DNA from: Gordonia effusa NBRC 100432
GTDB lineage: Bacteria; Actinomycetota; Actinomycetes; Mycobacteriales; Mycobacteriaceae
Reading direction: 5' to 3'
DNA: 40,213 nt
Assembly: GCF_000241305.1 (NCBI RefSeq)
Contig: NZ_BAEH01000020.1
Coordinates: 1-40,213 of the forward strand
Below the pieces are notes generated by a model. It saw only the letters and a program-made list of their open reading frames with translations. It was not told the DNA's origin and made no database searches. This document shows, one piece after another, positions 7,753-16,172 of the stretch (position 1 is its first letter; each line of letters opens with the position of its first letter). The position numbers and the translations under genes were made by a program.

Positions 7753-7755
7753 ACG

Positions 7756-8445
7756 TCACCAAGCCCTATCGAGATCGGCGTGCTGACTTATCCACGCGTG
7801 CATGGCGATTCCCGCCGCGACTCCCGCGTTGATCGACCGAGTCGATCCGAACTGGGCGATCGAGACGGTCAGATCCGCCGCCGCCTGCGCATCCTCACTC
7901 ACGCCCGGCCCCTCTTGACCGAAGAGCAGCACACAGTCGCGCGGCAGCTTCGCCGTCTCCAACCGCTCCGCCCCGGGCGTATTGTCCACCGCGACAACGG
8001 CTAACCCCGCCGCGCGCGCCCACGCGACAAGATCCGCCACCGTCTCGTGATGCTCGATGTGTTGATAGCGGTCAGTCACCATCGCACCCCGACGATTCCA
8101 CCGCCGCCGCCCGACAATATGCACCGCAGCCGCGGCGAACGCGTTCGCGGTTCGCACGACGGTGCCGATGTTGGCGTCATGCGCGAAGTTCTCGATGGCT
8201 ATGTGAAACCGATGGCGGCGAGCGTCGATATCGGCGACGATCGCTTCGCGCGTCCAATATCGATATGCGTCGACCACGTTGCGCGAATCGCCTTCGGCTA
8301 ACAGCTCGACGTCGAACCGCTCATCGGTCGGCACCGGATCGTCACGCTCAATAGTCCACGGCCCCAACCCAATTGGCGCCGAGCGAGACTGCCACTCGGT
8401 CGGACCCGCACCTGAATCGGGAGATTCAGGCAAGTCCGAGGTCAC
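7756..8445 (-). CDS. SpoU/TrmH-family RNA 2'-O-methyltransferase (Rv0380c-like)
   Basis: SAM-dependent SPOUT methyltransferase of 229 residues acting on tRNA or rRNA ribose. All three family motifs are present: NIGTVVRTANAF, LLFGQEGPGVSE and STRSINAGVAAGIAMHAW, which form the knotted SAM site. The first 70 residues are a variable N-terminal extension. The start at 8445 overlaps the end of pyrE by 20 bases, so the two are translationally coupled, as in the M. tuberculosis Rv0380c-Rv0382c neighbourhood. The exact target nucleotide cannot be told from sequence. Confidence 0.9.
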   Translation of the reverse strand: MTSDLPESPDSGAGPTEWQSRSAPIGLGPWTIERDDPVPTDERFDVELLAEGDSRNVVDAYRYWTREAIVADIDARRHRFHIAIENFAHDANIGTVVRTANAFAAAAVHIVGRRRWNRRGAMVTDRYQHIEHHETVADLVAWARAAGLAVVAVDNTPGAERLETAKLPRDCVLLFGQEGPGVSEDAQAAADLTVSIAQFGSTRSINAGVAAGIAMHAWISQHADLDRAW

Positions 8446-8974
8446 TCAAACCCAGCAGCGACCGATAGGGCACACCCAACTTGCCGATGACCTCGTCGGC
8501 GCCGGTCGCCCGGTCCACCACGGTAGCCACACCGATCACATTCGCACCGATCGCGCGCGCGGCTTCGACGGCGGTACTCGGCGACGCACCGGTCGTCGAC
8601 GTGTCCTCGACAATCAGCACATCGCGCCCGACGATGTCGGGACCTTCGATTTGCCGTTGCATTCCATGCGCTTTCGCGGCTTTACGCACTACGAACGCAT
8701 TGATCGGACGGCCGTCGGCATGCATGATCGACGTCGCGACCGGGTCGGCGCCCAGGGTTAATCCACCGACGGCGTCATAGGACCAGTCCGCGGTCAGCTC
8801 ACGCATGAGTTTGCCGATCAGCCTCGACGCCTCGTGATGCAGCGTGGCGCGACGCAGATCAACGTAATAGTCGGCCTCTTTGCCCGACGACAGCGTGACC
8901 TTGCCATGCACAACCGCGAGTTCGGTTACCAGTTCGGCGAGACGGGCGCGGTCGGTATCGGTACTTGTGGTCAC
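8426..8974 (-). CDS. pyrE: Orotate phosphoribosyltransferase
   Basis: Pyrimidine biosynthesis enzyme joining orotate and PRPP to give OMP; 182 residues, a typical length. It shows the N-terminal substrate region VTLSSGKEADYYVDLR, the catalytic loop VVRKAAKAHGMQRQIEG and the PRPP-binding motif VLIVEDTSTTGAS. The start is a GTG at 8974 that shares the four bases GTGA with the stop of the upstream gene, a tight translational coupling. It forms a three-gene run with the Rv0383c-like protein upstream and the SpoU methyltransferase downstream. Confidence 0.95.
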   Translation of the reverse strand: MTTSTDTDRARLAELVTELAVVHGKVTLSSGKEADYYVDLRRATLHHEASRLIGKLMRELTADWSYDAVGGLTLGADPVATSIMHADGRPINAFVVRKAAKAHGMQRQIEGPDIVGRDVLIVEDTSTTGASPSTAVEAARAIGANVIGVATVVDRATGADEVIGKLGVPYRSLLGLSDLGLA

Positions 8975-9930
8975 CTGTCGTCATCCCGTCGCGGACGGTC
9001 GGCGGGACGCTGTACCGGCATCGGCCCCATCCGACGTCCGGCAGTGTTGGTGTTGGGACCGGGAACGCGGGTCCGGGGGATATCGCTCGCACCCGGATCA
9101 CGCGGCGCCGGTCGGGACGAAGCGGGCGGGACGGCAGCCCACACCGTCGTCTTCTCCTCGGACGGGGCCGGCTCGTCGTCGGCTGGCTCCGGCTGCTCGT
9201 GAGCGGACTTGCGCAACGCGGCACCGCGCTGCTTGTCGCGCATATTCTCGGTCTTCTCGTCGGCGAGTTCGGCCCGGGCCGGACCGTGCGGGTCGCGCGG
9301 ATCGGGTGAGCCCTGCGGATCGCGGACCGGCGGCAGCACGCGCAGTAGGTCGGCGAATCGGCGGACCACGTCCAGGGCGGTGTCGAGTTTCGCGTCGTCG
9401 GCGGTGAGTGGCATCGAGCCGATGGCCCATTTGCCCTCGGTCCACAGAATCTCGATAAATGCCGGCGCCTTGGTGGCCAACGCGATCATCCGGCGATCAC
9501 ACACCCGGCGGGCGACTTCCAGGTCGTTGGCGAACATCACCCGCGGCCCCATCGCACCGAGTAGTTCGACATCCTCCTCGGCGGGGGCGAGTACGTCTTC
9601 ATGTCGCAGATCGACGATGACCGGCGATGGCGCGGTGCGCCGAACAGCGACTATCGTCGCCGTCTCGACCAGGTCGAATACCACGGCTTCGGCATCCTCG
9701 TAACTGCCGTAGGCGACGTCACGCACCTGAACATGGTCGGGAACATCCATCGCTGCCCGACGAAACACCTTGCGTAACTTGGTATCCGACTCGCGGTAGG
9801 CGAAACCGTGTCGGTCCCCCCATACTGCGCGGTGGTGACGTTTCTCGGTCGACCGCTGTCGATCGAGCCATAGGAGGACCGCAGCGCCGGCCAATGCCAG
9901 GGCCGCGATCACGAAATACACGATAGCCAT
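8971..9930 (-). CDS. Single-pass membrane protein of unknown function (Rv0383c-like)
   Basis: Protein of 319 residues. The ATG at 9930 is followed immediately by one hydrophobic helix (AIVYFVIAALALAGAAVLLW), probably an uncleaved anchor. A globular domain of about 180 residues follows (starting RHHRAVWGDRHGFAYRES), then a Pro/Arg/Asp-rich disordered tail of about 100 residues. Twenty-one codons upstream of this ATG are open but poorly supported. The gene is coupled to pyrE through a GTGA overlap. Orthologues keep the same place before pyrE in mycobacteria; no enzyme motif is visible and no function is assigned. Confidence 0.8.
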   Translation of the reverse strand: MAIVYFVIAALALAGAAVLLWLDRQRSTEKRHHRAVWGDRHGFAYRESDTKLRKVFRRAAMDVPDHVQVRDVAYGSYEDAEAVVFDLVETATIVAVRRTAPSPVIVDLRHEDVLAPAEEDVELLGAMGPRVMFANDLEVARRVCDRRMIALATKAPAFIEILWTEGKWAIGSMPLTADDAKLDTALDVVRRFADLLRVLPPVRDPQGSPDPRDPHGPARAELADEKTENMRDKQRGAALRKSAHEQPEPADDEPAPSEEKTTVWAAVPPASSRPAPRDPGASDIPRTRVPGPNTNTAGRRMGPMPVQRPADRPRRDDDR

Positions 9931-10054
9931 CGCACTACAGCTTACTATCGGCGACGCGAACAGCTCGCCCAACACCCGACATCGGCCCGACAACAGCCCT
10001 ACTGATCAGGTCTATCGGTGCCGATTTGCCCCAATTACCACCGCCCCGGTCGCG

Positions 10055-10702
10055 ATGGTGGAATATGTACCCGTGGGAGGCGCACGGAGCGAACAGACGG
10101 CGGAGACGCGACAGCGACTGGTACGGGCCGCCGAGGCGCTATTCGCGAAACATGGGATCGCGGCGGTGTCGAATCGGCAGATCAGCGAGGCGGCGGGGCA
10201 GGGGAACAATTTCGCGGTTGGCTATCACTTCGGCTCCAAGACCGACCTCGTACGCGCGGTACTCGCTCAGCATCAGGAGGCGATCGACGCGATCCGGAGC
10301 GTCATGGTGGGGCGCCTCGGCCGTATCGCGGAGTTTCGGCAATGGTTGAATTGCCTGGTCAGACCACAGTTCGAATACATCGACGGTCGAGGCAAGGATT
10401 CATACTTCGGCCGATTTTGCGCCCACGCTTCCATCGAGCCGACGACGCTGCAGTTGTTCTACGACTCGGCGGCCGCATCGCCGTCGACGTTGAAAATCCT
10501 TGAGGGGATGTATCGGGCCTTACCACCCCTGCCCGCGGCGGCGATTGAGATTCGCAACACGATGACGCGGCATGCGATCGTCCATTCGCTCGCCGATTTC
10601 GAGACCGCGGCCACCGCCGGTTCCGGCGGGCCGAGCTGGTCGGAATTCTCCGACGGCGTGACCGACGCCCTCGTCGGACTGTGGCTCGCACCGTCGACCT
10701 GA
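10055..10702 (+). CDS. TetR-family transcriptional regulator
   Basis: One-component repressor of 215 residues. The N-terminal HTH is clear: TRQRLVRAAEALFAKHGIAA, then VSNRQISEAAGQGNNFAVGYHFGSK with the usual tyrosine-rich end of the recognition helix. The C-terminal ligand domain is unique. It is transcribed away from the Rv0383c-pyrE operon across a 124-bp gap (9931-10054) that contains the palindrome CTGATCAG and no copy of the GGCACA operator seen further right. Its target is probably its own promoter or the neighbouring M20 peptidase gene; this is inference. Confidence 0.85.
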   Translation: MVEYVPVGGARSEQTAETRQRLVRAAEALFAKHGIAAVSNRQISEAAGQGNNFAVGYHFGSKTDLVRAVLAQHQEAIDAIRSVMVGRLGRIAEFRQWLNCLVRPQFEYIDGRGKDSYFGRFCAHASIEPTTLQLFYDSAAASPSTLKILEGMYRALPPLPAAAIEIRNTMTRHAIVHSLADFETAATAGSGGPSWSEFSDGVTDALVGLWLAPST

Positions 10703-10780
10703 CCGCCCCGCGTGCGGGTCCGATCGGCATACACCACGCCTCACTGACAGGATGGTGGCTATGTCACGAGCGGAAGGACT

Positions 10781-11947
10781 GTGAAGTTGCGAGACATCGA
10801 CCAGTTCATCGACGCCGACGCGCTCACCGATTTGACCGTCGCCCTCATCGAGGCACCCAGTGAGAACCCGGGCGGAACCGAAGCCGCCGCGGTAGCCGTG
10901 TTCGCCGATGCCTGCCGCGAATTGGGGCTTACCGTATCGACCACCGACGTCGAGCCGAATCGGCCGAACCTGACTGCGACGCTGCCCGGCGGCACCGGTC
11001 CGGGTCTGATGTTTCTCGGCCACTCCGACGTCGTGCCCGCCGGTCCCGGCTGGACCGGCGATGCGTACACGCCGCGGATCGTCGACGGGACCATCGTCGG
11101 TCGCGGATCCGCGGATATGAAAGGCGGCTTGGCCGCCATCGCCATCGCGATGGGCGCATTGTCGGCGGCGGGTGTCGAACTGTCCGGGCCGGTTGAACTA
11201 GTCTGCACGGTGGACGAAGAGGACTCCGGTCTCGGCGCGCGTGATTACGTTACGCAGCAACGTAATTCGAGTTTCCTCGGCTGCGTCGTCGCAGAACCCA
11301 CCGGTCTTCGCATCGTGCACGGTTGCCGGGGCGCGGCCTATGTGCATATCGATATCACCGGTCGCGCAGCGCATTCCGGGCGTCCAAGCGATGGCCGCAG
11401 TGCGATTAACGCGGCAGCGGCGATCATCGACGTGATCAACAGCGACGATCTGGCCGCGACCCCCGATCCGACCCTCGGCCCCGGCAGCTGGAATGTCGGC
11501 TTAATCGAAGGCGGACAAACGATTTCGACGGTGGCACCGATGTGTTACCTGGGCGTCGACCGTCGGCTCATCCCGGGCGAACGGATGACCGAGGTCACCG
11601 ATCGGTTGAGCGCGCGGATCGATGCTGCTGGGATAACCGGCGACGGCATCGACGTAACCCTGCGGCCGACGTTGGATACACCGGCGTTCGTCACCGCCCC
11701 CGATGATCGGTTGGTCACCGACAGCGCCGCCGCACTCGCCGACCTGAACCTGCCGTCGGAGCTGAGCACCTGGAGCGCCGCCTGTGACGGGGGTTTCATT
11801 AGCCGCGAATTGGGCGTTCCGGCAATAGTTTTGGGACCTGGCGATATCAACAGCCAGGCCCACCAGCCCGATGAGTCGGTGGCGATCAGCGAGTTGGTCA
11901 GTGCCGCAAAGACTTACGCCCGGATCGCGCTACGGATGCTGGGTTAG
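10781..11947 (+). CDS. M20-family metallopeptidase/deacylase (DapE/ArgE-like)
   Basis: Zn-dependent cytosolic amidohydrolase of 388 residues. Metal and catalytic motifs of the M20 family are in order: GHSDVVPAG, GRGSADMKGGLAA, DEEDSGLGARD with the catalytic Glu pair, AEPTGLRIVHG, and the lid-domain motif GRAAHSGRPSDGRSAIN. The GTG start at 10781 has GGAAGGA immediately upstream. Members cleave N-acyl groups from amino acids or diaminopimelate intermediates; whether this is DapE, ArgE or another deacylase cannot be decided, and it is not beside lysine or arginine genes. It ends four bases from the convergent MenJ-like gene. Confidence 0.88.
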   Translation: MKLRDIDQFIDADALTDLTVALIEAPSENPGGTEAAAVAVFADACRELGLTVSTTDVEPNRPNLTATLPGGTGPGLMFLGHSDVVPAGPGWTGDAYTPRIVDGTIVGRGSADMKGGLAAIAIAMGALSAAGVELSGPVELVCTVDEEDSGLGARDYVTQQRNSSFLGCVVAEPTGLRIVHGCRGAAYVHIDITGRAAHSGRPSDGRSAINAAAAIIDVINSDDLAATPDPTLGPGSWNVGLIEGGQTISTVAPMCYLGVDRRLIPGERMTEVTDRLSARIDAAGITGDGIDVTLRPTLDTPAFVTAPDDRLVTDSAAALADLNLPSELSTWSAACDGGFISRELGVPAIVLGPGDINSQAHQPDESVAISELVSAAKTYARIALRMLG

Positions 11948-11951
11948 CGGA

Positions 11952-13226
11952 TCAGCGGAACGGACGCTGCCCGCGCCGGTCGGCCAGCAGGCTCACTTTG
12001 CCGACAGCACGCGCGAGTACCGCGGCGTCGTCGCGTTCATGCTCGCCCACCAGATTGTTCATCAACCGAACACCGCCGCGCATTCCCTTGTCCCAGGCCA
12101 TGAATCGACTCGCTACCGCTGCGGTGGCCCTGGGATGGAAGAAGATCGTAGCCAGCCGGCGCAACCCGGAGAACGCTTGACCGTAGTGATCGTCGAGCAA
12201 ATCCGGCCAGATCTCGGTGAAGTCGGGGGAACCCAGTAGGTCCGCCGCGAGCCTGCCCGTCTCTAGCGCGTAGTCGATACCCTCGCCGGTCATCGGATTC
12301 ACGCAGCCCGCCGCGTCACCCACCAGCATCCAATTGCGTCCGGCGATATTCGACACCGCGCCGCCCAGCGGCAATAACGCCGACTTCGCTTGCATCGGCT
12401 CGCCGATCAACCCCCACTCGTCGCGCATCTCCGACACGTATTGGTCGAGTAGAGGTCGCAGTTGCACGCGGGCCGGACGACGTGCCGTCGAGAATGCCGC
12501 CACCCCCATATTGAGAAGCGCACCGCCATCGGGCCCGGGCCCGAGCGGAAACATCCAGCCGTATCCCGGCAATGTCTCACCCGCTCGGTCTTTCATATCG
12601 AAATGCGTTACCAGCCAATCCCATTGGGCATCTACCCGGATGTATGAGCGAACCGCGGTGCCGAACACGGTGTCCCGATGCCACACGCGCCCAAGCACTT
12701 TCCCCAAGCCCGATCGCACTCCGTCCGCGACGATCAGCCGACCGACCGAGACATCCCAGGTGGTCTCGCCCCGTTGCAGCGTTACCGAGTCCACGCGCCC
12801 ATCATCGACCACCGCGTCGACCGCCTTGGCGCCTGACACCATCGTGACGCCGGCGTCCAGCGCGAGACCCCGGATCTTCTCGTCGAATTCTTTTCGCGGG
12901 ATAGCACTGCCGTAGGTTGGAAACGCTCCCTTCTGTGACCATTCGACCTGGTGATCGCGACCCCAGCCATGCACGTGTACGCCGAGCGTGCGCGGATGTT
13001 CATCGAGCCAGTCGACCAGACCCAACTTCTCTAGTTCCAGTACCGCACGCGGCGTCAATCCGTCGCCGCAGGTTTTATCCCGCGGAAAGTCCGCCATGTC
13101 GACCAGCACAACACTGTGCCCGCCGCGAGCAGCCCACGTCGCCGCGGCGGCACCCGCTGGCCCGGCACCGACGACGAGAACATCTGCGCGACTAGGCGAT
13201 AACTGATCTTTCGGCACTGCGGACAT
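11952..13226 (-). CDS. menJ: Geranylgeranyl reductase family FAD enzyme (MenJ-like)
   Basis: FAD-dependent reductase of 424 residues that saturates isoprenoid double bonds. The Rossmann motif VVGAGPAGAAAATWAARGG is near the N-terminus, followed by the family signature FPRDKTCGDGLTPRAV, the segment PGYGWMFPLG, and the second FAD motif LVGDAAGCVNPMTGEGIDYA. It resembles M. tuberculosis Rv0561c (MenJ), which reduces one isoprene unit of menaquinone. The true menJ usually sits near menaquinone genes, so this could be a paralogue with another isoprenoid substrate. The ATG at 13226 has GGAGAG 8 bases upstream. A one-mismatch copy of the regulon operator lies 53-76 bases upstream. Confidence 0.88.
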   Translation of the reverse strand: MSAVPKDQLSPSRADVLVVGAGPAGAAAATWAARGGHSVVLVDMADFPRDKTCGDGLTPRAVLELEKLGLVDWLDEHPRTLGVHVHGWGRDHQVEWSQKGAFPTYGSAIPRKEFDEKIRGLALDAGVTMVSGAKAVDAVVDDGRVDSVTLQRGETTWDVSVGRLIVADGVRSGLGKVLGRVWHRDTVFGTAVRSYIRVDAQWDWLVTHFDMKDRAGETLPGYGWMFPLGPGPDGGALLNMGVAAFSTARRPARVQLRPLLDQYVSEMRDEWGLIGEPMQAKSALLPLGGAVSNIAGRNWMLVGDAAGCVNPMTGEGIDYALETGRLAADLLGSPDFTEIWPDLLDDHYGQAFSGLRRLATIFFHPRATAAVASRFMAWDKGMRGGVRLMNNLVGEHERDDAAVLARAVGKVSLLADRRGQRPFR

Positions 13227-13278
13227 TACGGTTCTCTCCAACGTCGATCACGATCGGCCAACCGGTCGGCCACCAAAT

Positions 13279-13302
13279 GACACACTATCTTATTATTGTG
13301 CC
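13279..13302. promoter_or_regulatory. Candidate regulon operator E, upstream of the MenJ-like gene
   Basis: GACACA, 12 bases, TGTGCC. It differs by one base in the left arm from the GGCACA-N12-TGTGCC sites at 15399, 30263 and others, and shares the longer ends CACACT and ATTGTGCC with the site at 30263. It is the only copy outside the main locus that I noticed. The position fits control of menJ; the NUDIX gene ends just beside it. Confidence 0.5.
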
Positions 13303-13327
13303 TTGGTTGTCCTATCCCCCGTTAAGC

Positions 13328-14044
13328 TCAAACTCGCGAGAACTCCGACGCCGTTCGCGCTAGCCGTCGCAGATTCCAGACCTGGATATTCACTTCGGTG
13401 GCCGGCGGAACCGGCGACCAGCCCATGGCGTCCAGGATGGCAGACAGGACGACCGCGGTGTACCCCCAGACCGTGACATCACCGACGGTGAAGTACGGGA
13501 GGCGGTACAACTCGGCGTTGGCCGCGAGAACCCGGATCGAACCGCGGTTCGCCGGGTCCGCCAGGTCGGCGATCCGAATGTCATAGACGTCGTCGGTCTC
13601 CGCGGAACCGGCGGTGATCGCGCTCTGATCAGTCCGATAGAAGACCACCGGTGTGCTCCGGAACGGAGCGGGGAACAGGGAGCGCTCCTCGAACTCGACC
13701 ACGGGCGCGACGGTGGCGGCCGCGACGCTGGTCTCCTCCACCATCTCCCGCAGCGCCGCCTCGACGACACTCCCATCCGTCGGCTCGATCACCCCGCCCG
13801 GGAAAGCGACCTCGTTCCGATGGTGACTGACCACCGCCGAACGACGTATCAGCAGGACGCTCGCGTCACTCGGAAACCCACCCGGCGCGGCGGGACCGGT
13901 TCCGGATAGAACCACCGCGACGGCCGCCCGCCGCCCGCTCAGCGTCTTGCCGATTCGACCGCACGGCGGCCCAATCAGCCTCGAAATCGCCTGTCGCCGA
14001 AACACTATCGGCACAATCCAGTCGGGCGTCGCCGCCGCGTTCAC
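13328..14044 (-). CDS. NUDIX hydrolase, CoA-pyrophosphatase type
   Basis: Protein of 238 residues. A NUDIX box is present as AFPGGVIEPTDGSV followed by ALREMVEETSV; the usual Gly near the box end is Ser. The upstream stretch VLLIRRSAVVSHHRNEVAFP matches the extra motif of CoA/NADH pyrophosphatases that cut CoA or acyl-CoA to phosphopantetheine derivatives. The GTG start at 14044 lies 14 bases after the MpaB-1 stop, so the two are probably one transcript under operator A. A role in recycling CoA or acyl-CoA made by the lipid pathway is inference. Confidence 0.82.
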   Translation of the reverse strand: MNAAATPDWIVPIVFRRQAISRLIGPPCGRIGKTLSGRRAAVAVVLSGTGPAAPGGFPSDASVLLIRRSAVVSHHRNEVAFPGGVIEPTDGSVVEAALREMVEETSVAAATVAPVVEFEERSLFPAPFRSTPVVFYRTDQSAITAGSAETDDVYDIRIADLADPANRGSIRVLAANAELYRLPYFTVGDVTVWGYTAVVLSAILDAMGWSPVPPATEVNIQVWNLRRLARTASEFSRV

Positions 14045-14058
14045 ATCAGGCGGCCCGC

Positions 14059-15354
14059 TCAGTGTGCGGAATCCCAGTCAGCGTGATGCACCGGGCAGCC
14101 TCGTTGCGCACCACTGCATACGTCGCATATTTCGCCGTCGACCGTTCCGGCGGCGCCGCATTCGGCGCAGTCGGTCAGCACGCGCTGGCATTTGCGGCAG
14201 GTCTCGCCCACCGGTGCCACCGCGACCCGCACCGGCGCATCCGCGCCTGCCTGTGCGGTGGCCTCGGCCCGGCGCGCCCGCGCCGCGGCCAACGCTTCAC
14301 GCGCCGACTCCAACGTGATGTCCTCCGGTCGCAACCCCTCCCGCTCGAAGGCCGCCGCGGCAGCGGGGGTCAGTCGATATTTCAACGCCACCCCTGACCG
14401 CCGGAGCCCGATTCGAGTGAGCCGCAGTGAACGAACGTAGAGCCGGTACCTGAGTTGGTCGGCGCGTCCGAATTCCAGCTTGAGCTCGTCGCGCAAATTT
14501 TGTTCCAACGGCCCGACGGTGATCATGCGCAGAAGCCCACCCAGCGCGGGTTTGATGATCCGTGCGGCCGGCCGCGCCTTCGGCGGAATGAGTTTGCTGG
14601 CGTCCGCGCCGCGTCTACCCAACCCGACCGTGTACTGCGCCAGCTTCGAGTCGGTGAGTTCGTTGTGCAGGACATTGTCGAGGTAGGTCTCGAATTCGTC
14701 ATAGGTCTGCGGCTGTGCCCGATCATCGACACCGAACATCGAGAACCATTCCTTGGATTCCTCGAAGATCTGTTCACGCTCGGCGCGACTCAATGGCTTC
14801 TCCAGGACCCCCAGATCGCTGGCACGGAAAATCCCTTCGAAGAATGTCACATGTGCCCAATAGAAGGTCTCGGCGTTGATGGCGTGATACTTCCGGCCGT
14901 TCGGCATATCCCCCTTGATGGACTTGTGGAAATTGCGCACCTGAATGCCATATTTCCTGGCCTCTTCGGGCGGCGCGAACAGTATTCCGTTGATGGTCTT
15001 CTGACTGCTGCGGGCCCGCTGGGTGAGCACATCGAAATCTTTCGACGACACCACAACAGAATGATCCGATACGCCCTGGCCGAGTTGAGGCCACATGTTC
15101 TCGACGATGGCGGTGCGCTGCCCCGTCGCCGCTTGGACGAACGGGTCGCCCATGTATTTCCACAACAGCGAATTCGGGGGCACCGGATACTGGGCACGCT
15201 CCTTGGGACGCAGGCTGTCGTCACCCGCACGCTCGGGTACGCGGGTACCCGCGTAGTAGACGTTCTTCCCGACAATCTCGTCGTTGACCAGCACGTCGGG
15301 GTCGGAGGTTTCAGCGGCGGATGGATTCTCCAGCTCGGACATGATTCTCGTCAT
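14059..15354 (-). CDS. MpaB/DUF2236-family oxygenase with Cys/His-rich C-terminal module (MpaB-1)
   Basis: Protein of 431 residues. The DUF2236 (rubber oxygenase Lcp/MpaB) core includes VRNFHKSIKGDMPNGRKYHA and FYWAHVTFFEG; R140, H143, H157 and H168 are candidates for the heme pocket, H168 being the best proximal ligand by analogy to Lcp. Family members oxidatively cleave C=C bonds in isoprenoid chains. No signal peptide, so it is probably intracellular. The C-terminus (386-424) has the pattern CxxC-x6-CxxC-x10-CxxC-x6-CPVHH, suited to two Zn or an Fe centre, and not a usual part of the family as I know it. The ATG at 15354 has AAGGAG 6 bases upstream. A paralogue lies at 38430-39728. Confidence 0.85.
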   Translation of the reverse strand: MTRIMSELENPSAAETSDPDVLVNDEIVGKNVYYAGTRVPERAGDDSLRPKERAQYPVPPNSLLWKYMGDPFVQAATGQRTAIVENMWPQLGQGVSDHSVVVSSKDFDVLTQRARSSQKTINGILFAPPEEARKYGIQVRNFHKSIKGDMPNGRKYHAINAETFYWAHVTFFEGIFRASDLGVLEKPLSRAEREQIFEESKEWFSMFGVDDRAQPQTYDEFETYLDNVLHNELTDSKLAQYTVGLGRRGADASKLIPPKARPAARIIKPALGGLLRMITVGPLEQNLRDELKLEFGRADQLRYRLYVRSLRLTRIGLRRSGVALKYRLTPAAAAAFEREGLRPEDITLESAREALAAARARRAEATAQAGADAPVRVAVAPVGETCRKCQRVLTDCAECGAAGTVDGEICDVCSGAQRGCPVHHADWDSAH

Positions 15355-15373
15355 GGCACTCCTTAGGTGTATG

Positions 15374-15422
15374 TGTGCCATTCAATGTAGGCGACCACGG
15401 CACATATTTCAATATTTGTGCC
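15374..15422. promoter_or_regulatory. Regulon operator A upstream of MpaB-1
   Basis: GGCACA (15399-15404), 12 bases, TGTGCC (15417-15422), with an additional half-site TGTGCCA at 15374-15380. The full site is 45-68 bases upstream of the MpaB-1 start, a position suited to repression. It is part of the set listed under the shared-operator finding. Confidence 0.75.
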
Positions 15423-15470
15423 ATATGCTCTCCGGGCTCGCTTACCTCAATCGCGCGATCGGAAGATAAT

Positions 15471-15501
15471 CCCCTGGCCAGAGCCTGTTTTTGGCCAGGG
15501 G
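15471..15501 (-). terminator. Terminator hairpin after the SDR-hydrolase-TetR operon
   Basis: CCCCTGGCCA (15471-15480) pairs perfectly with TGGCCAGGGG (15492-15501) around an 11-base loop. It lies about 50 bases past the TetR stop on the minus strand and is followed by a weakly T-rich stretch (TTATCTT). It isolates the upstream operon from the MpaB-1 promoter. The remainder of the 197-bp gap 15355-15551 holds operator A and nothing else recognised. Confidence 0.65.
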
Positions 15502-15551
15502 GTCGCGCGACACAAAATCCCCGATCAGGTGTCACAGTGCCCTTCGCCGCG

Positions 15552-16172
15552 TTAGTGAACGAGCTGAGCCAAATGAATCGTCGCGAAACGACGCACCGCG
15601 CGCTCGTCGTCGATCGCGACGCCGGGAATCGGAATCTCATTCATCGACCAGGCAATTCGCACCAGCAGGTGACTGGCCTCAGTCAGCGCGTCGTCGGGCA
15701 TCGTCGCTCCCGCGCGACGCAGCGTCGTCGCGACCCGGCCGGCGAAAACCGTCATCGCCTCTTCACGTACCGACCGCAAGACCGAAAACAGCTTTCCCGC
15801 CTCGTTCAGTCGCAACACAGCGGAGAAGAACGGGACCTCATGGGCGAGTCGCGCGGTGGTGCAGAACGCTTCGACAACCGCCGCCTGGGGCGGGAAACCA
15901 CGTGTCGAGTGGTCGAGTTCGCGTGTCATATCCCCCAGCACCTTCTCGGCAACGCCGAGAAGCAGGCTGGTCTTACTGGGAAATCTTCGGTACAGAGTGC
16001 TTCGACTCACCCCCGCACTCGTGGCGACATTATCGACATTCGCGCGCCGCATTCCATCGGCCTCGAAGACCGCCTGCGCCGACGTCAAAATGGCCGACAC
16101 GATGTCGGCGTCCACAGCGGTATCCGCTGTGGACGCGACCACGGCATCCTCCACAGTCGAGCTATCGGTCAC
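15552..16172 (-). CDS. TetR-family regulator, cluster-encoded (TetR-A)
   Basis: Repressor of 206 residues. The HTH reads ANVDNVATSAGVSRSTLYRR followed by FPSKTSLLL, after a 40-residue N-terminal lead. It is clearly paralogous to the regulator at 19468: both share VDxVAxSAGxSRxTxYRRFPSK, a DHxTxG motif, PQxxVVEAF, and C-termini ending AQLVH or TQLVW. The GTG at 16172 overlaps the hydrolase stop by 11 bases, so it is the last gene of the SDR-hydrolase-TetR operon. Because that operon starts at operator B, autoregulation through the GGCACA/TGTGCC site is likely. Confidence 0.88.
   Translation of the reverse strand: MTDSSTVEDAVVASTADTAVDADIVSAILTSAQAVFEADGMRRANVDNVATSAGVSRSTLYRRFPSKTSLLLGVAEKVLGDMTRELDHSTRGFPPQAAVVEAFCTTARLAHEVPFFSAVLRLNEAGKLFSVLRSVREEAMTVFAGRVATTLRRAGATMPDDALTEASHLLVRIAWSMNEIPIPGVAIDDERAVRRFATIHLAQLVH

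Noticed and set aside
14455..15366. Plus-strand frame of 303 residues opposite MpaB-1
   Set aside because: Antisense of a conserved enzyme whose paralogue at 38430 has a similar shadow on the opposite strand; explained by codon structure.
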